Of a DNA stretch of 64,000 nucleotides, positions 1 to 8,662 are shown piece by piece (positions within the stretch are counted from its first letter, which is position 1; every line of letters starts with the position of its first letter). The notes beneath the pieces are model-generated. The model saw only the letters and a list, made by a program, of their open reading frames with translations, made no database searches and was not told where the DNA came from. Position numbers and translations under genes: made by a program. This DNA comes from Erysipelotrichales bacterium (GTDB lineage Bacteria > Bacillota_I > Bacilli_A > Acholeplasmatales > WRBM01): NCBI GenBank assembly GCA_009784525.1, contig WRBM01000002.1:1-64000 (forward strand), read 5' to 3'.

Positions 1-131
1 AACGTTCTAGATAAAGCAAATAAAACTGTGATTTTGAGGTGAAATTTGAGCAAAATTCTTGCATAAGCGTGTGTATAATATACATATATTAAGTGAAAAT
101 ATTATTATAAGATGAAAATAGAATTTCCTAT
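1..131 (-). repeat. Intergenic repeat element, copy A
   Basis: This stretch, read on the minus strand, matches bases 19829-19957 on the plus strand over about 130 bases with only scattered differences. Shared blocks include TTTATTTGCTTTATCTAGAA and TAATAATATTTTCACTTAAT. In both places the element begins just beyond a terminator hairpin, in the same relative orientation. No open reading frame is shared. The left end of copy A may be cut by the window edge. Function unknown; an RNA leader, promoter region or mobile non-coding repeat are all possible. Confidence 0.75.
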
Positions 132-133
132 TC

Positions 134-167
134 GAAGAAAAAGCCCGCTCAAATTATAAGCGGACTT
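134..167 (-). terminator. Rho-independent terminator of pyk
   Basis: On the minus strand AAGTCCGC and GCGGGCTT form an eight-pair stem with one G-U pair, followed by TTTTTC. The plus-strand version has a C-A mismatch, so the hairpin works better for the leftward pyk transcript that ends six bases upstream. Confidence 0.8.
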
Positions 168-172
168 TAATA

Positions 173-1546
173 TTATAGAGTTACGTACTGTAAGCCATCC
201 TTTTTAATAACAAGAATAACGTCACCTTTTCCTAATTCTAAGGTTTCAACAGCTTTTTTCTGAGCATCAGCCGCCGCACCAACAACAGGTGTTACACCCC
301 AAGCTAATGATAAAGCATTAGCCTCTTTAGCAGTTTTAACAGCTGCGAAAACATTCACACAAGGACGGAAAGTAGCTAATTTATATAAAAATTCATTACT
401 TCCAACCGCAACAATCGCCGAAATGCCAAATTCCAATGCAATTTTAGCCGCCGCAAAAGCCATTGCGCTTTCTGGATTTAAATCAGTTGTGCCATGTAGC
501 GCTCTTTCGATCATAAATTCATAATCGATATCTTCTTCCGCTCTTTCATCAATTGCACTCATATATTCAACAGCAGTTTCTGGAAAATCACCATTTGCAG
601 ATTCTCCTGAAAGCATTGTTGCGCTTGTACCATCTAAAACCGAATTAAAGACATCACTTACTTCTGCTCTTGTTGGACGAGGATTGCTAATCATTGAATC
701 AAGCATTTGGGTCGCAGTAATAACAATTCTACCTAAAGATTGAGCAATTTCAATCATTTGTTTCTGATAAACAGGAACTTCCCAAGCTGGAACATCAACA
801 CCTAAATCTCCACGAGCAACCATAACACCATCAGAAAGCTCAATAATTTCTTCCATGTTATCGACACCTTCTTGGTTTTCGATTTTAGAGATAATTTTGA
901 TTTCTGTTTTTTTCTTAGCTTTTAAAATAGCACGTAAATCTTTAAGGTCTTGCGCTCTTCTAACGAATGAAGCCGCAATATATTCAACATCTTGATCGCA
1001 ACCCCATTCAATATCAGCGCGATCTTTATCTGAAATATAATCCATATTAAGAATTACACCAGGGACGTTAACATTTTTCTTATTTTTAAGGACACGGGTA
1101 TTTAAAGCTTTTGTCACAAGCTCACGGTTAGCCATATCTTTATCAATAACTTCAAGACCTAAATTTCCGTCTTCAATCAAGATTTTGCCACCAACAGAGA
1201 TATCGTCAAATAATCCCGGATAAGATAAAGCAATCTTTTTTTCATCACAAGGATAATCATAATTAAAAGTAACACGTACAGTTGCGCCTTGTTTGATTTC
1301 TGCTTTTCCGTCTTTCATAACACCAGTTCTGATTTCTGGTCCTTTAGTATCTAGCATGATTCCAACATGCAAGTTTTTCTCTTTGTTTAATTTACGGACA
1401 TTTTCGATTCTAGCACCTTGTTCTTCATATGAACCATGACTAAAATTCATCCGCATAACATTCATGCCATTATTAATTAGTGCCTCTAGTTTACTAAGCT
1501 CTTCTGAAGCCGGCCCGATAGTACAAACTATTTTTGTTTTTTTCAT
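173..1546 (-). CDS. pyk: Pyruvate kinase
   Basis: Converts phosphoenolpyruvate and ADP to pyruvate and ATP, the last step of glycolysis, in the cytosol. The protein starts KKTKIVCTIGPAS and carries MNFSHGS, the active-site lysine block IISKIENQEGV and MVARGDLGV, all typical of the family. It is about 457 residues, which covers the catalytic barrel, B domain and C-terminal allosteric domain; the extra PEP-utiliser-like tail of Bacillus enzymes is absent. The ORF track starts at a TTG inside pfkA, but the ATG at 1546 has AAGGAG seven bases upstream and is preferred. It lies 31 bases after pfkA and is very likely co-transcribed with it, ending at the hairpin just downstream. Confidence 0.97.
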   Translation of the reverse strand: MKKTKIVCTIGPASEELSKLEALINNGMNVMRMNFSHGSYEEQGARIENVRKLNKEKNLHVGIMLDTKGPEIRTGVMKDGKAEIKQGATVRVTFNYDYPCDEKKIALSYPGLFDDISVGGKILIEDGNLGLEVIDKDMANRELVTKALNTRVLKNKKNVNVPGVILNMDYISDKDRADIEWGCDQDVEYIAASFVRRAQDLKDLRAILKAKKKTEIKIISKIENQEGVDNMEEIIELSDGVMVARGDLGVDVPAWEVPVYQKQMIEIAQSLGRIVITATQMLDSMISNPRPTRAEVSDVFNSVLDGTSATMLSGESANGDFPETAVEYMSAIDERAEEDIDYEFMIERALHGTTDLNPESAMAFAAAKIALEFGISAIVAVGSNEFLYKLATFRPCVNVFAAVKTAKEANALSLAWGVTPVVGAAADAQKKAVETLELGKGDVILVIKKDGLQYVTL

Positions 1547-1577
1547 TTCTTTCTCCTTCAATATTATAAATAATTTT

Positions 1578-2537
1578 TTATCTGATTTTTTCAATCAAAT
1601 CAAACAATTGACTCTTGACAAAAGGACATTTGATAGATTCATCGAAAGTCATATGAATCATATCATTATGGCTAATGCCAACAATAACGCCGCTGATATC
1701 CTGTTGAAGGAGTTCAATAGCATAATTGCCAAAACGTGATGCAAGTACTCGATCTTCTGGTGTTGGCTTACCACCTCTTTGTACATATCCAAGGACGGTT
1801 GCTCTTGTTTCATAACCAGAGTAGTCTTCTATTTCTTTAGCTAACTTATGGACATTAACAGCATTTTCCGTTGTAAGGATAATTGCATGCCTTCTGCCTT
1901 TCAGTTTCTTTTTACGTAATGACTCTAGCATTGCTTTTTTATCAAAGCCGGTTTCTTTTGTGATAACATATTCAGCACCGCCACAGACACCAGCATAGAT
2001 TGCTAAATCACCACAATCACGCCCCATTGTTTCTAAGATACTACAGCGATGATGAGACTCTGAAGTATCACGAAGTTTATCTATAGCATCAACAACCGTA
2101 TTTAAAGCAGTCGAAAAGCCAATTGTTGAATCTGTTGATGTAACGTCATTGTCGATTGTTGCAGGAATGCCGATAACTTTTATTCCCATTTCCGCAAGTT
2201 TTTGGCCACCCTTAAAAGTGCCATCACCACCGATAACGATTAATGCATCAATAAAGTATTTTTTCAGTTGTTTAACGGCTAAGTCTCTTACAACTTTTTC
2301 CGTAAACTCTGGCAACCGGGCTGAACCAAGAATAGTTCCACCACGATCTAAGATGTGACTGACATTTTTAGAAGTAAACTGTTCTATTTTTCCTTCGACC
2401 AGGCCTTTATATCCATCATAAACGCCAAACATTTCCATTCCTAAGGTAAGTCCGCTTCGAACAACAGCACGGATTGCCGCATTCATGCCCGGAGCATCGC
2501 CACCAGAAGTAAGGAAAGCAATTCTTTTTATCGCCAT
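1578..2537 (-). CDS. pfkA: ATP-dependent 6-phosphofructokinase
   Basis: Phosphorylates fructose 6-phosphate to fructose 1,6-bisphosphate with ATP, the committed step of glycolysis. At 319 residues it has the usual bacterial PfkA length. LTSGGDAPGMNAAIR at the N-terminus, GGDGTFKG (glycine after GGD, the ATP-type signature) and PATIDNDV with the catalytic aspartate are all present. The ATG has GAGGT seven bases upstream. It is first gene of a pfkA-pyk operon and is divergent from a PPi-type phosphofructokinase 149 bases away, so the two directions of this step may be set from one intergenic region. Confidence 0.97.
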   Translation of the reverse strand: MAIKRIAFLTSGGDAPGMNAAIRAVVRSGLTLGMEMFGVYDGYKGLVEGKIEQFTSKNVSHILDRGGTILGSARLPEFTEKVVRDLAVKQLKKYFIDALIVIGGDGTFKGGQKLAEMGIKVIGIPATIDNDVTSTDSTIGFSTALNTVVDAIDKLRDTSESHHRCSILETMGRDCGDLAIYAGVCGGAEYVITKETGFDKKAMLESLRKKKLKGRRHAIILTTENAVNVHKLAKEIEDYSGYETRATVLGYVQRGGKPTPEDRVLASRFGNYAIELLQQDISGVIVGISHNDMIHMTFDESIKCPFVKSQLFDLIEKIR

Positions 2538-2558
2538 AAAAAAACCTCACATGCAATT

Positions 2559-2564
2559 ATTATA
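2559..2564 (-). promoter_or_regulatory. Extended -10 promoter for pfkA-pyk
   Basis: TATAAT preceded by TG one base upstream (TGTTATAAT) lies 22 bases before the pfkA start. No good -35 hexamer is seen at the normal distance, which fits an extended -10 promoter. Confidence 0.55.
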
Positions 2565-2627
2565 ACACGAAAAATAAAATTTTCTCCCAGAAAAACGCTT
2601 TAAATGGTTTTTTTTTGCCAAAAGCTA

Positions 2628-2656
2628 TTGACTAAGGGGTAATATAGTTATAAAAT
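2628..2656 (+). promoter_or_regulatory. Sigma-70/A promoter for the PPi-phosphofructokinase gene
   Basis: TTGACT, 17-base spacer, TAAAAT, followed 19 bases later by AAGGAG and the ATG of the downstream gene. Confidence 0.75.
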
Positions 2657-2686
2657 TGAATAAGTAATAAAAAAAAGGAGAATTAT

Positions 2687-3928
2687 ATGATTTTGAAAGG
2701 TGCCTGTATTTTAGGACAGTCAGGAGGTCCGACTTCTGTTATTAACTCTTCTGCAGCTGGAGTCTTTTTAGAGGCTTTGAAGCAAGAAAATATAACTGAA
2801 GTTTACGCTGGAGCTCATGGGATTAAAGGAATTTTAGAAGAAAATTTCTATGATATCCGTAAGGAAGATGTTAAAGAATTGGAATTACTAAAAAATACCC
2901 CGTCTTCTATGATTGGTTCAGTTCGCTACAAATTAAAACCACTTGAAAAGGATCCTACAGACTACCAACGTCTTTTGGAAGTTTTCAAAAAATACAACAT
3001 CCGCTATTTCTTCTATAATGGTGGAAATGATTCAATGGATACATGTAATAAAATCTCTAAATTTTTCAAAAGCTCAGGATATGACTGTATCTGTATCGGT
3101 GTTCCAAAAACAATCGATAATGATTTATTCGGAACTGACCATTGCCCAGGTTATGCTAGTGCTGCAAAATATGTTGCGACATCTTTAATGGAATTATATC
3201 ATGACGCAACTGTTTATGATACAAAAATGGTCACAATCGTTGAAGTAATGGGTCGTAATGCCGGATGGCTTACTGCGGCTGCTAGCTTAGCGACATATAA
3301 AGGTCAAGGACCAGATTTAATTTACTTACCAGAAATAGATTTTGATATCAAAAAATTTACTGAAGATATTAAAGCGGTTATAGCTAAAAAAGGAAAATGT
3401 ATCGCTGTTGTATCTGAAGGTATTAAAGATAAAAATGGTAAATATATTCCTGAAGCGGTTATGGAACTAAAGAAAGATTCTTTCGGCCATGCACAATTAG
3501 GCGGAACTGCTTCTGTTTTAGCAAGCAAAGTTCAAGATGAGCTTGGCTGTAAAGTAAGAGCCATTGAATTTAGCCTTTTACAAAGATGTGCTGCTCACCT
3601 TGCTAGTAAAGTTGACGTTGAGGAAGCTTTTCAAGCTGGTGTTGAAGCGGTTAAAGCTGCTTGCCGTGGTGAAACTGATAAAATGGTTGTTTTCGAAAGA
3701 GCTCCTGGCAAAGAATATAAATGTGTATACAAACTTCAGCCTCTGGAATTAGCGGCTAACACCGAAAAAACATTACCTCTTGAATGGATTAATGAAGAAA
3801 GAACTGGGATGAAACAAGAATTCATTGATTATCTTCTGCCTTTAATTCAAGGTGACTGTAAAGCGCCTTTAGAGGATGGGTTACCAAGATTTGCTAAAAT
3901 GAAAAAAGTTTTCGTTGCCAAAAAATAA
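2687..3928 (+). CDS. pfp: Diphosphate-type 6-phosphofructokinase
   Basis: Phosphofructokinase of the PPi-linked branch (Thermotoga TM0289-like), interconverting fructose 6-phosphate and the 1,6-bisphosphate with pyrophosphate. The 413-residue protein has GQSGGPTSVIN near the N-terminus, GGNDSMDT where ATP enzymes have GGDGT, and GVPKTIDNDLFGTDH with the catalytic aspartate. The replacement of the ATP-type glycine by aspartate or a similar residue is the recognised mark of PPi use; cofactor choice is still inferred. AAGGAG stands six bases before the ATG, with its own promoter and terminator. Having it beside ATP-PfkA suggests a reversible, energy-saving glycolytic step. Confidence 0.88.
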   Translation: MILKGACILGQSGGPTSVINSSAAGVFLEALKQENITEVYAGAHGIKGILEENFYDIRKEDVKELELLKNTPSSMIGSVRYKLKPLEKDPTDYQRLLEVFKKYNIRYFFYNGGNDSMDTCNKISKFFKSSGYDCICIGVPKTIDNDLFGTDHCPGYASAAKYVATSLMELYHDATVYDTKMVTIVEVMGRNAGWLTAAASLATYKGQGPDLIYLPEIDFDIKKFTEDIKAVIAKKGKCIAVVSEGIKDKNGKYIPEAVMELKKDSFGHAQLGGTASVLASKVQDELGCKVRAIEFSLLQRCAAHLASKVDVEEAFQAGVEAVKAACRGETDKMVVFERAPGKEYKCVYKLQPLELAANTEKTLPLEWINEERTGMKQEFIDYLLPLIQGDCKAPLEDGLPRFAKMKKVFVAKK

Positions 3929-3940
3929 ATATTAAAGAGA

Positions 3941-3972
3941 AAAGAGCCGAATTATTGTCAGCTCTTTTTTTA
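3941..3972 (+). terminator. Terminator of pfp
   Basis: AAAGAGC and GCTCTTT form a seven-pair stem around a 13-base loop, followed by a run of Ts, 12 bases after the stop codon. Confidence 0.85.
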
Positions 3973-4088
3973 TTTTGATTTTTTTCTATTAGAGTTAGAA
4001 GCCAGTTTCAATATAATATCTGCCAGCTTTGCCTAAATGTTTAATCATTTGCCTTGCAATGCAATTATATTTTAAATTTCACTAAAAT

Positions 4089-5642
4089 CTATATAAGTTT
4101 TGTTGTCCACTCTTCGGCATTCCAAATATCATCAACAATCGCCTCATAAAAATCTCTTTCATGAGAAACTAGAATAATAGTCCCTTTATAATTTTGTAAA
4201 GCTTCTTTTAAAGCTTCCTTGGCATCTTTATCTAAATGATTTGTCGGTTCATCCAAAACTAAAACATTACTTTCAGAAAGCATTAACTTACATAGCCTTA
4301 CCTTAGCATTTTCGCCTCCAGATAAAGCAATCATCAATGATTCAATATGTGTCTTTAATAAACCACAACTTGCAAGTGCTCCCCGAACTTCTGCATTTGA
4401 CATTGATGGATACATTTCCCAAACCTCGTCTAAAGCCGTTTTTCTTGAAGCAATCGCTTCTTGTTCGAAGTATAGAGGAATCATATGCATATCCTGAATT
4501 ACCTCGCCACCTAAAGGTTTTAGTAAACCAAGAAGTGTCTTCATTAATGTCGATTTACCAATTCCATTGGCTCCCTTAATCGCAATCTTTTTATTTCTCT
4601 CAATAATGAAGTTTAATGAAGTTGAAAGTGGCTCATTATAGCCAATTAAAAGATTATTAACTTCAATTATGTTTTTACCTGGCGTTCTTGCTTCTTTAAA
4701 GTTAAACTTGGGCTTTGGCTTATCTCTAACTTTTTCAATTACTTCCATTTTATCTAAAACTTTTTGTCGGCTTTTTGCCATGTTAGCTGTTGCGGCATTC
4801 GCTTTATTTCTAGCAACAAAATCCTCTAATCTTTCAATTTCTTTTTGTTGTTTGATATATGCTGCTTCTTTCTTTAATTTTTCTTGTTCATAAACTCGCA
4901 TAAATTCATTATATGTACCACTATATCTAACCATATTGCCATTTTCTAAATGATATATTACATTAGCAACTTGATTGACAAAAGGAATATCATGAGACAC
5001 TAATAAAAAAGCATTCTCATAATTGATAAGAAAATTTGTTAGCCAAACAATATGAACTTCATCTAAGAAGTTTGTTGGTTCATCAAGAATCAGAATTTTT
5101 GGATTCTCTAAAAGTAGTTTAAGCAATAAAACTTTCGACCTTTGTCCGCCTGATAATTCTGATACATCTCTTTCAAGACCAACTTCCATTAGTCCAAGTC
5201 CTTTTGCGACTTCCTCAATTTTATTATCTAAAAGATAAAAGCCATTTGATTCTAAAGTCGATTGTATCTCGCCGATATCATCTAGAATAACTTCCATTTC
5301 CTCAGCATCCACTGAAGCCATTTTATTATATAAATCTAAAAGTTCTGTTTCCATTTTAAACATTTCATCAAAAGCTTCGCGACCGATATCTCTGATTGTT
5401 TTACCTTTAGATAGTTTGGCATGCTGATCAAGATAACCTACACTTATTCTTTTACACCATTCAATTTTACCTGCATCAGGCGCCAATTCACCCATTATAA
5501 TTTTAATGAATGATGTCTTTCCTTCTCCATTAGCGCCAACTAAAGCAATATGTTCTCCCTTTAATAATCTAAATGATGCATTTTCCAGAATTCTTCTTTC
5601 TCCGAAACCATGACTAACATTTATTACACTTAACAAACTCAT
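4089..5642 (-). CDS. ABC-F family ATPase (ribosome-associated type)
   Basis: Soluble protein with two tandem ABC domains and no membrane segments, as in ABC-F translation factors that act in the ribosomal E site. Domain 1 has GANGEGKTS, LSGGQRSKVLL and DEPTNFLDE; domain 2 (from about residue 320) has GANGIGKST, LSGGENAKVRL and DEPTNHLDK. The roughly 80-residue linker between them is rich in lysine, glutamate and alanine and is predicted helical. Length 517 residues and the N-terminus resemble Bacillus YfmM, but I cannot place the subfamily with certainty. A role in antibiotic resistance is possible in this family but not shown. The ATG has GAGGTG seven bases upstream. It follows dnaE by 54 bases. 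Confidence 0.9.
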   Translation of the reverse strand: MSLLSVINVSHGFGERRILENASFRLLKGEHIALVGANGEGKTSFIKIIMGELAPDAGKIEWCKRISVGYLDQHAKLSKGKTIRDIGREAFDEMFKMETELLDLYNKMASVDAEEMEVILDDIGEIQSTLESNGFYLLDNKIEEVAKGLGLMEVGLERDVSELSGGQRSKVLLLKLLLENPKILILDEPTNFLDEVHIVWLTNFLINYENAFLLVSHDIPFVNQVANVIYHLENGNMVRYSGTYNEFMRVYEQEKLKKEAAYIKQQKEIERLEDFVARNKANAATANMAKSRQKVLDKMEVIEKVRDKPKPKFNFKEARTPGKNIIEVNNLLIGYNEPLSTSLNFIIERNKKIAIKGANGIGKSTLMKTLLGLLKPLGGEVIQDMHMIPLYFEQEAIASRKTALDEVWEMYPSMSNAEVRGALASCGLLKTHIESLMIALSGGENAKVRLCKLMLSESNVLVLDEPTNHLDKDAKEALKEALQNYKGTIILVSHERDFYEAIVDDIWNAEEWTTKLI

Positions 5643-5696
5643 TTTTACACCTCGTATATTACTATTTTATTCTTGATTTATCTTTTTTTCGCAAAT

Positions 5697-8660
5697 TTAG
5701 ACTTTCAATTCCCGATATTCCTCAATACTTAACTGCCGCTCACTAAATTTATTAGCTTGAATTTTACCAGTAAATAAATAGAAATTTCCAACTTTAAGTT
5801 TATCTTTATCGTGCGGGCTAAAATCAAAGATAACAGCTGGTAACTGATAAAAATCATCACTAAGCAAAAGTTGCATTAAGTATTTGTTATTTTTAGTGCG
5901 CATCATTTTTGCCTGCAAAATTTCCGCAAAAATTGGTTTTGTAAGTCTTCCGGAAAACTCCGTTATGTCTTTCATAAAAAAACAACTATCTTTAATTTTA
6001 TCAAGGTGTGGATATTTAGGATATTGAATGTTAATGCCTAAAGAAGTTCTTTCTTCTAATGATAATCTTTCATGGTTAAACTCATCATTAGTGATAATTT
6101 TATCAGTTAAATACTTACCTAAACCTTGTGATTCGGCACTAATCTGATTGAGCATATACTTTTTACTCAAGCCAAAACAATCAAGTGCTCCCGAAAAAAT
6201 TAACGATTCTAGTGCTTTCGCCTGAAGTCTTGTCCGACTTAGGAAGTCAGAATAATCTAAAAAATCACCCGAACTACGAGCCTTAAGAATGTCTGTAATT
6301 TGCGGCGCTGTTAAATGACGAACTTGTAAAGAAAATCTTATGTCCGAACCATCACTTGTAAAAGAAGCTTGACTTTTATTAATATCTGGTGTTAATAAAT
6401 TTATTTTTGCTTCTTTCATTTCCGAAATTATTTCTTTAACAACCGATTCACTATTACTGCTAATTGTTAAAAAATGGCTATAGAAAATTTGTGGGTAATT
6501 AGCTTTTAAATAAGCCATCTGATAACTGATAATTGCATAAGCCGTAGAATGGCTCTTATTGAAGCCATAGTTCGCAAACTTCATAATTTGTGCAAAAATT
6601 TCATCGATAATTTCTTCAGTATAATGCTTTTGAAGACAACGTTCCTTAAATTTTTTCTCTTCAGACTTAAGGGTATCTTCATCTTTTTTAGAGATAGCTC
6701 TGCGAACAATATCAGCTTCACCAAGGCTATAGCCTGCAAACTCATGTAAGAGGCGCATTATTTGTTCCTGATAAACTATAACGCCAAAGGTATTTTCCAG
6801 AAGCGGCTTTAATGCTGGATGGGGATAGTTAAAACTTTCACCGTTTCTTCTTCTGACATATAAGTCAATAAACTGCATCGGTCCTGGTCTGTACAAAGCT
6901 AAAACCGCAATAACATCTTCAATTTTTGTCGGTTTAACTTTTTTTAACACTTCCCTTATACCTCTGGATTCAAACTGAAAAATACCAAAGGTTTTCGCTT
7001 CTTGGAATAACTTAAAGGCTTTTTGGTCATTAAGAGGAATTTTAGCTATATTAATATTCGAATTAATTATCCTTACAATTTCATCGATAATTGAAAGATT
7101 TCGAATTCCCAAAAAATCAATTTTTATAAACCCAAGTTCTGCTAAATCATCAGCCTCAAATTGTGTCTGATAAAAATCAGTCATAGCGCTAGTTGTTAAT
7201 GGAATTGTTCCTAAAAGTGGTTTTCCAGAAATAATTATTCCCGCTGCATGTGTTGACGTCTGTCTGGGCAAACCTTCTATTTTAACAGAGGTCTCCATTA
7301 GATCTTTAATTTCATTATCGATTCTCATTAGCTGAATAATTTCCTGATTCGAAGTTATAGACTCTGTTAAAGTTTGCATGCCAATAAGTTTTTTGCCAAT
7401 TTCCGTTAGTTTGAAGTTCGCGATATTTTTAACTTTCGCAACATCCCTAAGACTGCTTCTTGTCCCAAATTCTACAAATGTTCCAATTGTTGCGACATGT
7501 TCTTTACCGTACTTTTTCTGAACATATTGAATTACATCATCACGTTTATTGTCTGGAAAATCAAGGTCGATATCGGGGCTTGTTATTCTTTCCGGATTCA
7601 AGAATCTTTCAAAATATAAATCGTATTTTAAAGGATTAATATTAGTAATGCCTAAACAAAAACAGACTAAACTACTGCCTGCTGTTCCCCTTCCCGGACC
7701 AATAAGAATCTGATTATTTTTGGCAAATCGCACAAAATCCCAAACTACGAGAAAATAGTTTTCATAAGCCATTTTTTTTATTATAGAAAGCTCGAATGAC
7801 AAACGATCACGATACTCCTTAAAATCATAATTTTTCTCTTCTAATAATCTTTTTTGCAAGCCAGCTGCCGCTAGGCTTTCTAAATAGTCAAAGCTCGAGA
7901 GACTTGTTTTCGAAGGATACTCTGGCAAAAAATTTTCTTTATCATAGTTAACTATATAAATCTTTTTTAAAAAGCTATCTACTTGCTTAGCAAAATCATA
8001 TTCATCATAGAAATTAAAATTTAGATCTTCTAAGTTTTTCAGATTATTAGCTTTATTTAACGCAATATCCATTCCCTCGATTTTTCTGATAACCGTGAAA
8101 GTTTCCGCATCACTTTCATGCAGGAAATCAACATCAGATAAAGGTAAAACAGGATAAGTAAACTCTGCTTCTAAACTTTTGGCATAACGGGCATTGTTAG
8201 CTTTTACCCCTAAAAATATTTTGCTAAAATCACCGCTTAAAGTTTGAAAACGACGTTTAAGATCCTCTTTTCTATTATCCAGAAAATGACTAAGATAAAG
8301 ATCAGAAAAAGTAATAACGATTATTAAATCTTTTGAGTGTTTAAGTAGTAAATCTAAATCAATTTTTTTTCCATTAGTCTCAAACTCACTCGCCAGTAAC
8401 AAAAGATTTTTGAATCCTTCTTTTGTAGCTGGATATAAAAATAATTCTTGTTCTAAAAAATTAACTCTAAGTCCTAAAAGTGGTTTTATTTGATTTTGTT
8501 GACAAAGCGCTAGAAATTTATAGCTTCCGGCTAGATTATCATCTGCTAAACCTAAATATTGATAATTATAACTTTTAGCTAATTGGACAAGTTGATCCAG
8601 TTTAGCTACGCTCTTTAAAAAGCTATATTCACTTTTTGCGTTGATAATGCCTTTAAGCAT
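5697..8660 (-). CDS. dnaE: DNA polymerase III subunit alpha, DnaE type
   Basis: C-family replicative polymerase. In Firmicutes a DnaE of this kind extends primers, with PolC as the main replicase. At 987 residues it is shorter than Bacillus DnaE (about 1,115). The catalytic palm motif PDIDLDFPDNKR is near residue 360, FIKIDFLGIRNL near 515 holds the third aspartate, and FGYNK-like NYGFNKSHSTAYA is in the fingers. The N-terminal PHP domain has INAKSEYS in place of the HVHSEYS metal motif, so it is probably inactive as a nuclease. A C-terminal OB-like segment ends the protein. SD AGAAGGTG precedes the ATG; only two bases separate it from the upstream gene, so it is translated from a shared transcript. 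Confidence 0.95.
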   Translation of the reverse strand: MLKGIINAKSEYSFLKSVAKLDQLVQLAKSYNYQYLGLADDNLAGSYKFLALCQQNQIKPLLGLRVNFLEQELFLYPATKEGFKNLLLLASEFETNGKKIDLDLLLKHSKDLIIVITFSDLYLSHFLDNRKEDLKRRFQTLSGDFSKIFLGVKANNARYAKSLEAEFTYPVLPLSDVDFLHESDAETFTVIRKIEGMDIALNKANNLKNLEDLNFNFYDEYDFAKQVDSFLKKIYIVNYDKENFLPEYPSKTSLSSFDYLESLAAAGLQKRLLEEKNYDFKEYRDRLSFELSIIKKMAYENYFLVVWDFVRFAKNNQILIGPGRGTAGSSLVCFCLGITNINPLKYDLYFERFLNPERITSPDIDLDFPDNKRDDVIQYVQKKYGKEHVATIGTFVEFGTRSSLRDVAKVKNIANFKLTEIGKKLIGMQTLTESITSNQEIIQLMRIDNEIKDLMETSVKIEGLPRQTSTHAAGIIISGKPLLGTIPLTTSAMTDFYQTQFEADDLAELGFIKIDFLGIRNLSIIDEIVRIINSNINIAKIPLNDQKAFKLFQEAKTFGIFQFESRGIREVLKKVKPTKIEDVIAVLALYRPGPMQFIDLYVRRRNGESFNYPHPALKPLLENTFGVIVYQEQIMRLLHEFAGYSLGEADIVRRAISKKDEDTLKSEEKKFKERCLQKHYTEEIIDEIFAQIMKFANYGFNKSHSTAYAIISYQMAYLKANYPQIFYSHFLTISSNSESVVKEIISEMKEAKINLLTPDINKSQASFTSDGSDIRFSLQVRHLTAPQITDILKARSSGDFLDYSDFLSRTRLQAKALESLIFSGALDCFGLSKKYMLNQISAESQGLGKYLTDKIITNDEFNHERLSLEERTSLGINIQYPKYPHLDKIKDSCFFMKDITEFSGRLTKPIFAEILQAKMMRTKNNKYLMQLLLSDDFYQLPAVIFDFSPHDKDKLKVGNFYLFTGKIQANKFSERQLSIEEYRELKV

Positions 8661-8662
8661 AG

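Noticed and set aside
1464-1739. 91-codon plus-strand ORF
   Set aside because: Antisense shadow of pyk and pfkA ends.
3981-4088. Short open stretch on the minus strand ending GKAGRYYIETGF
   Set aside because: Only about 20 codons, weak SD, no match known to me.
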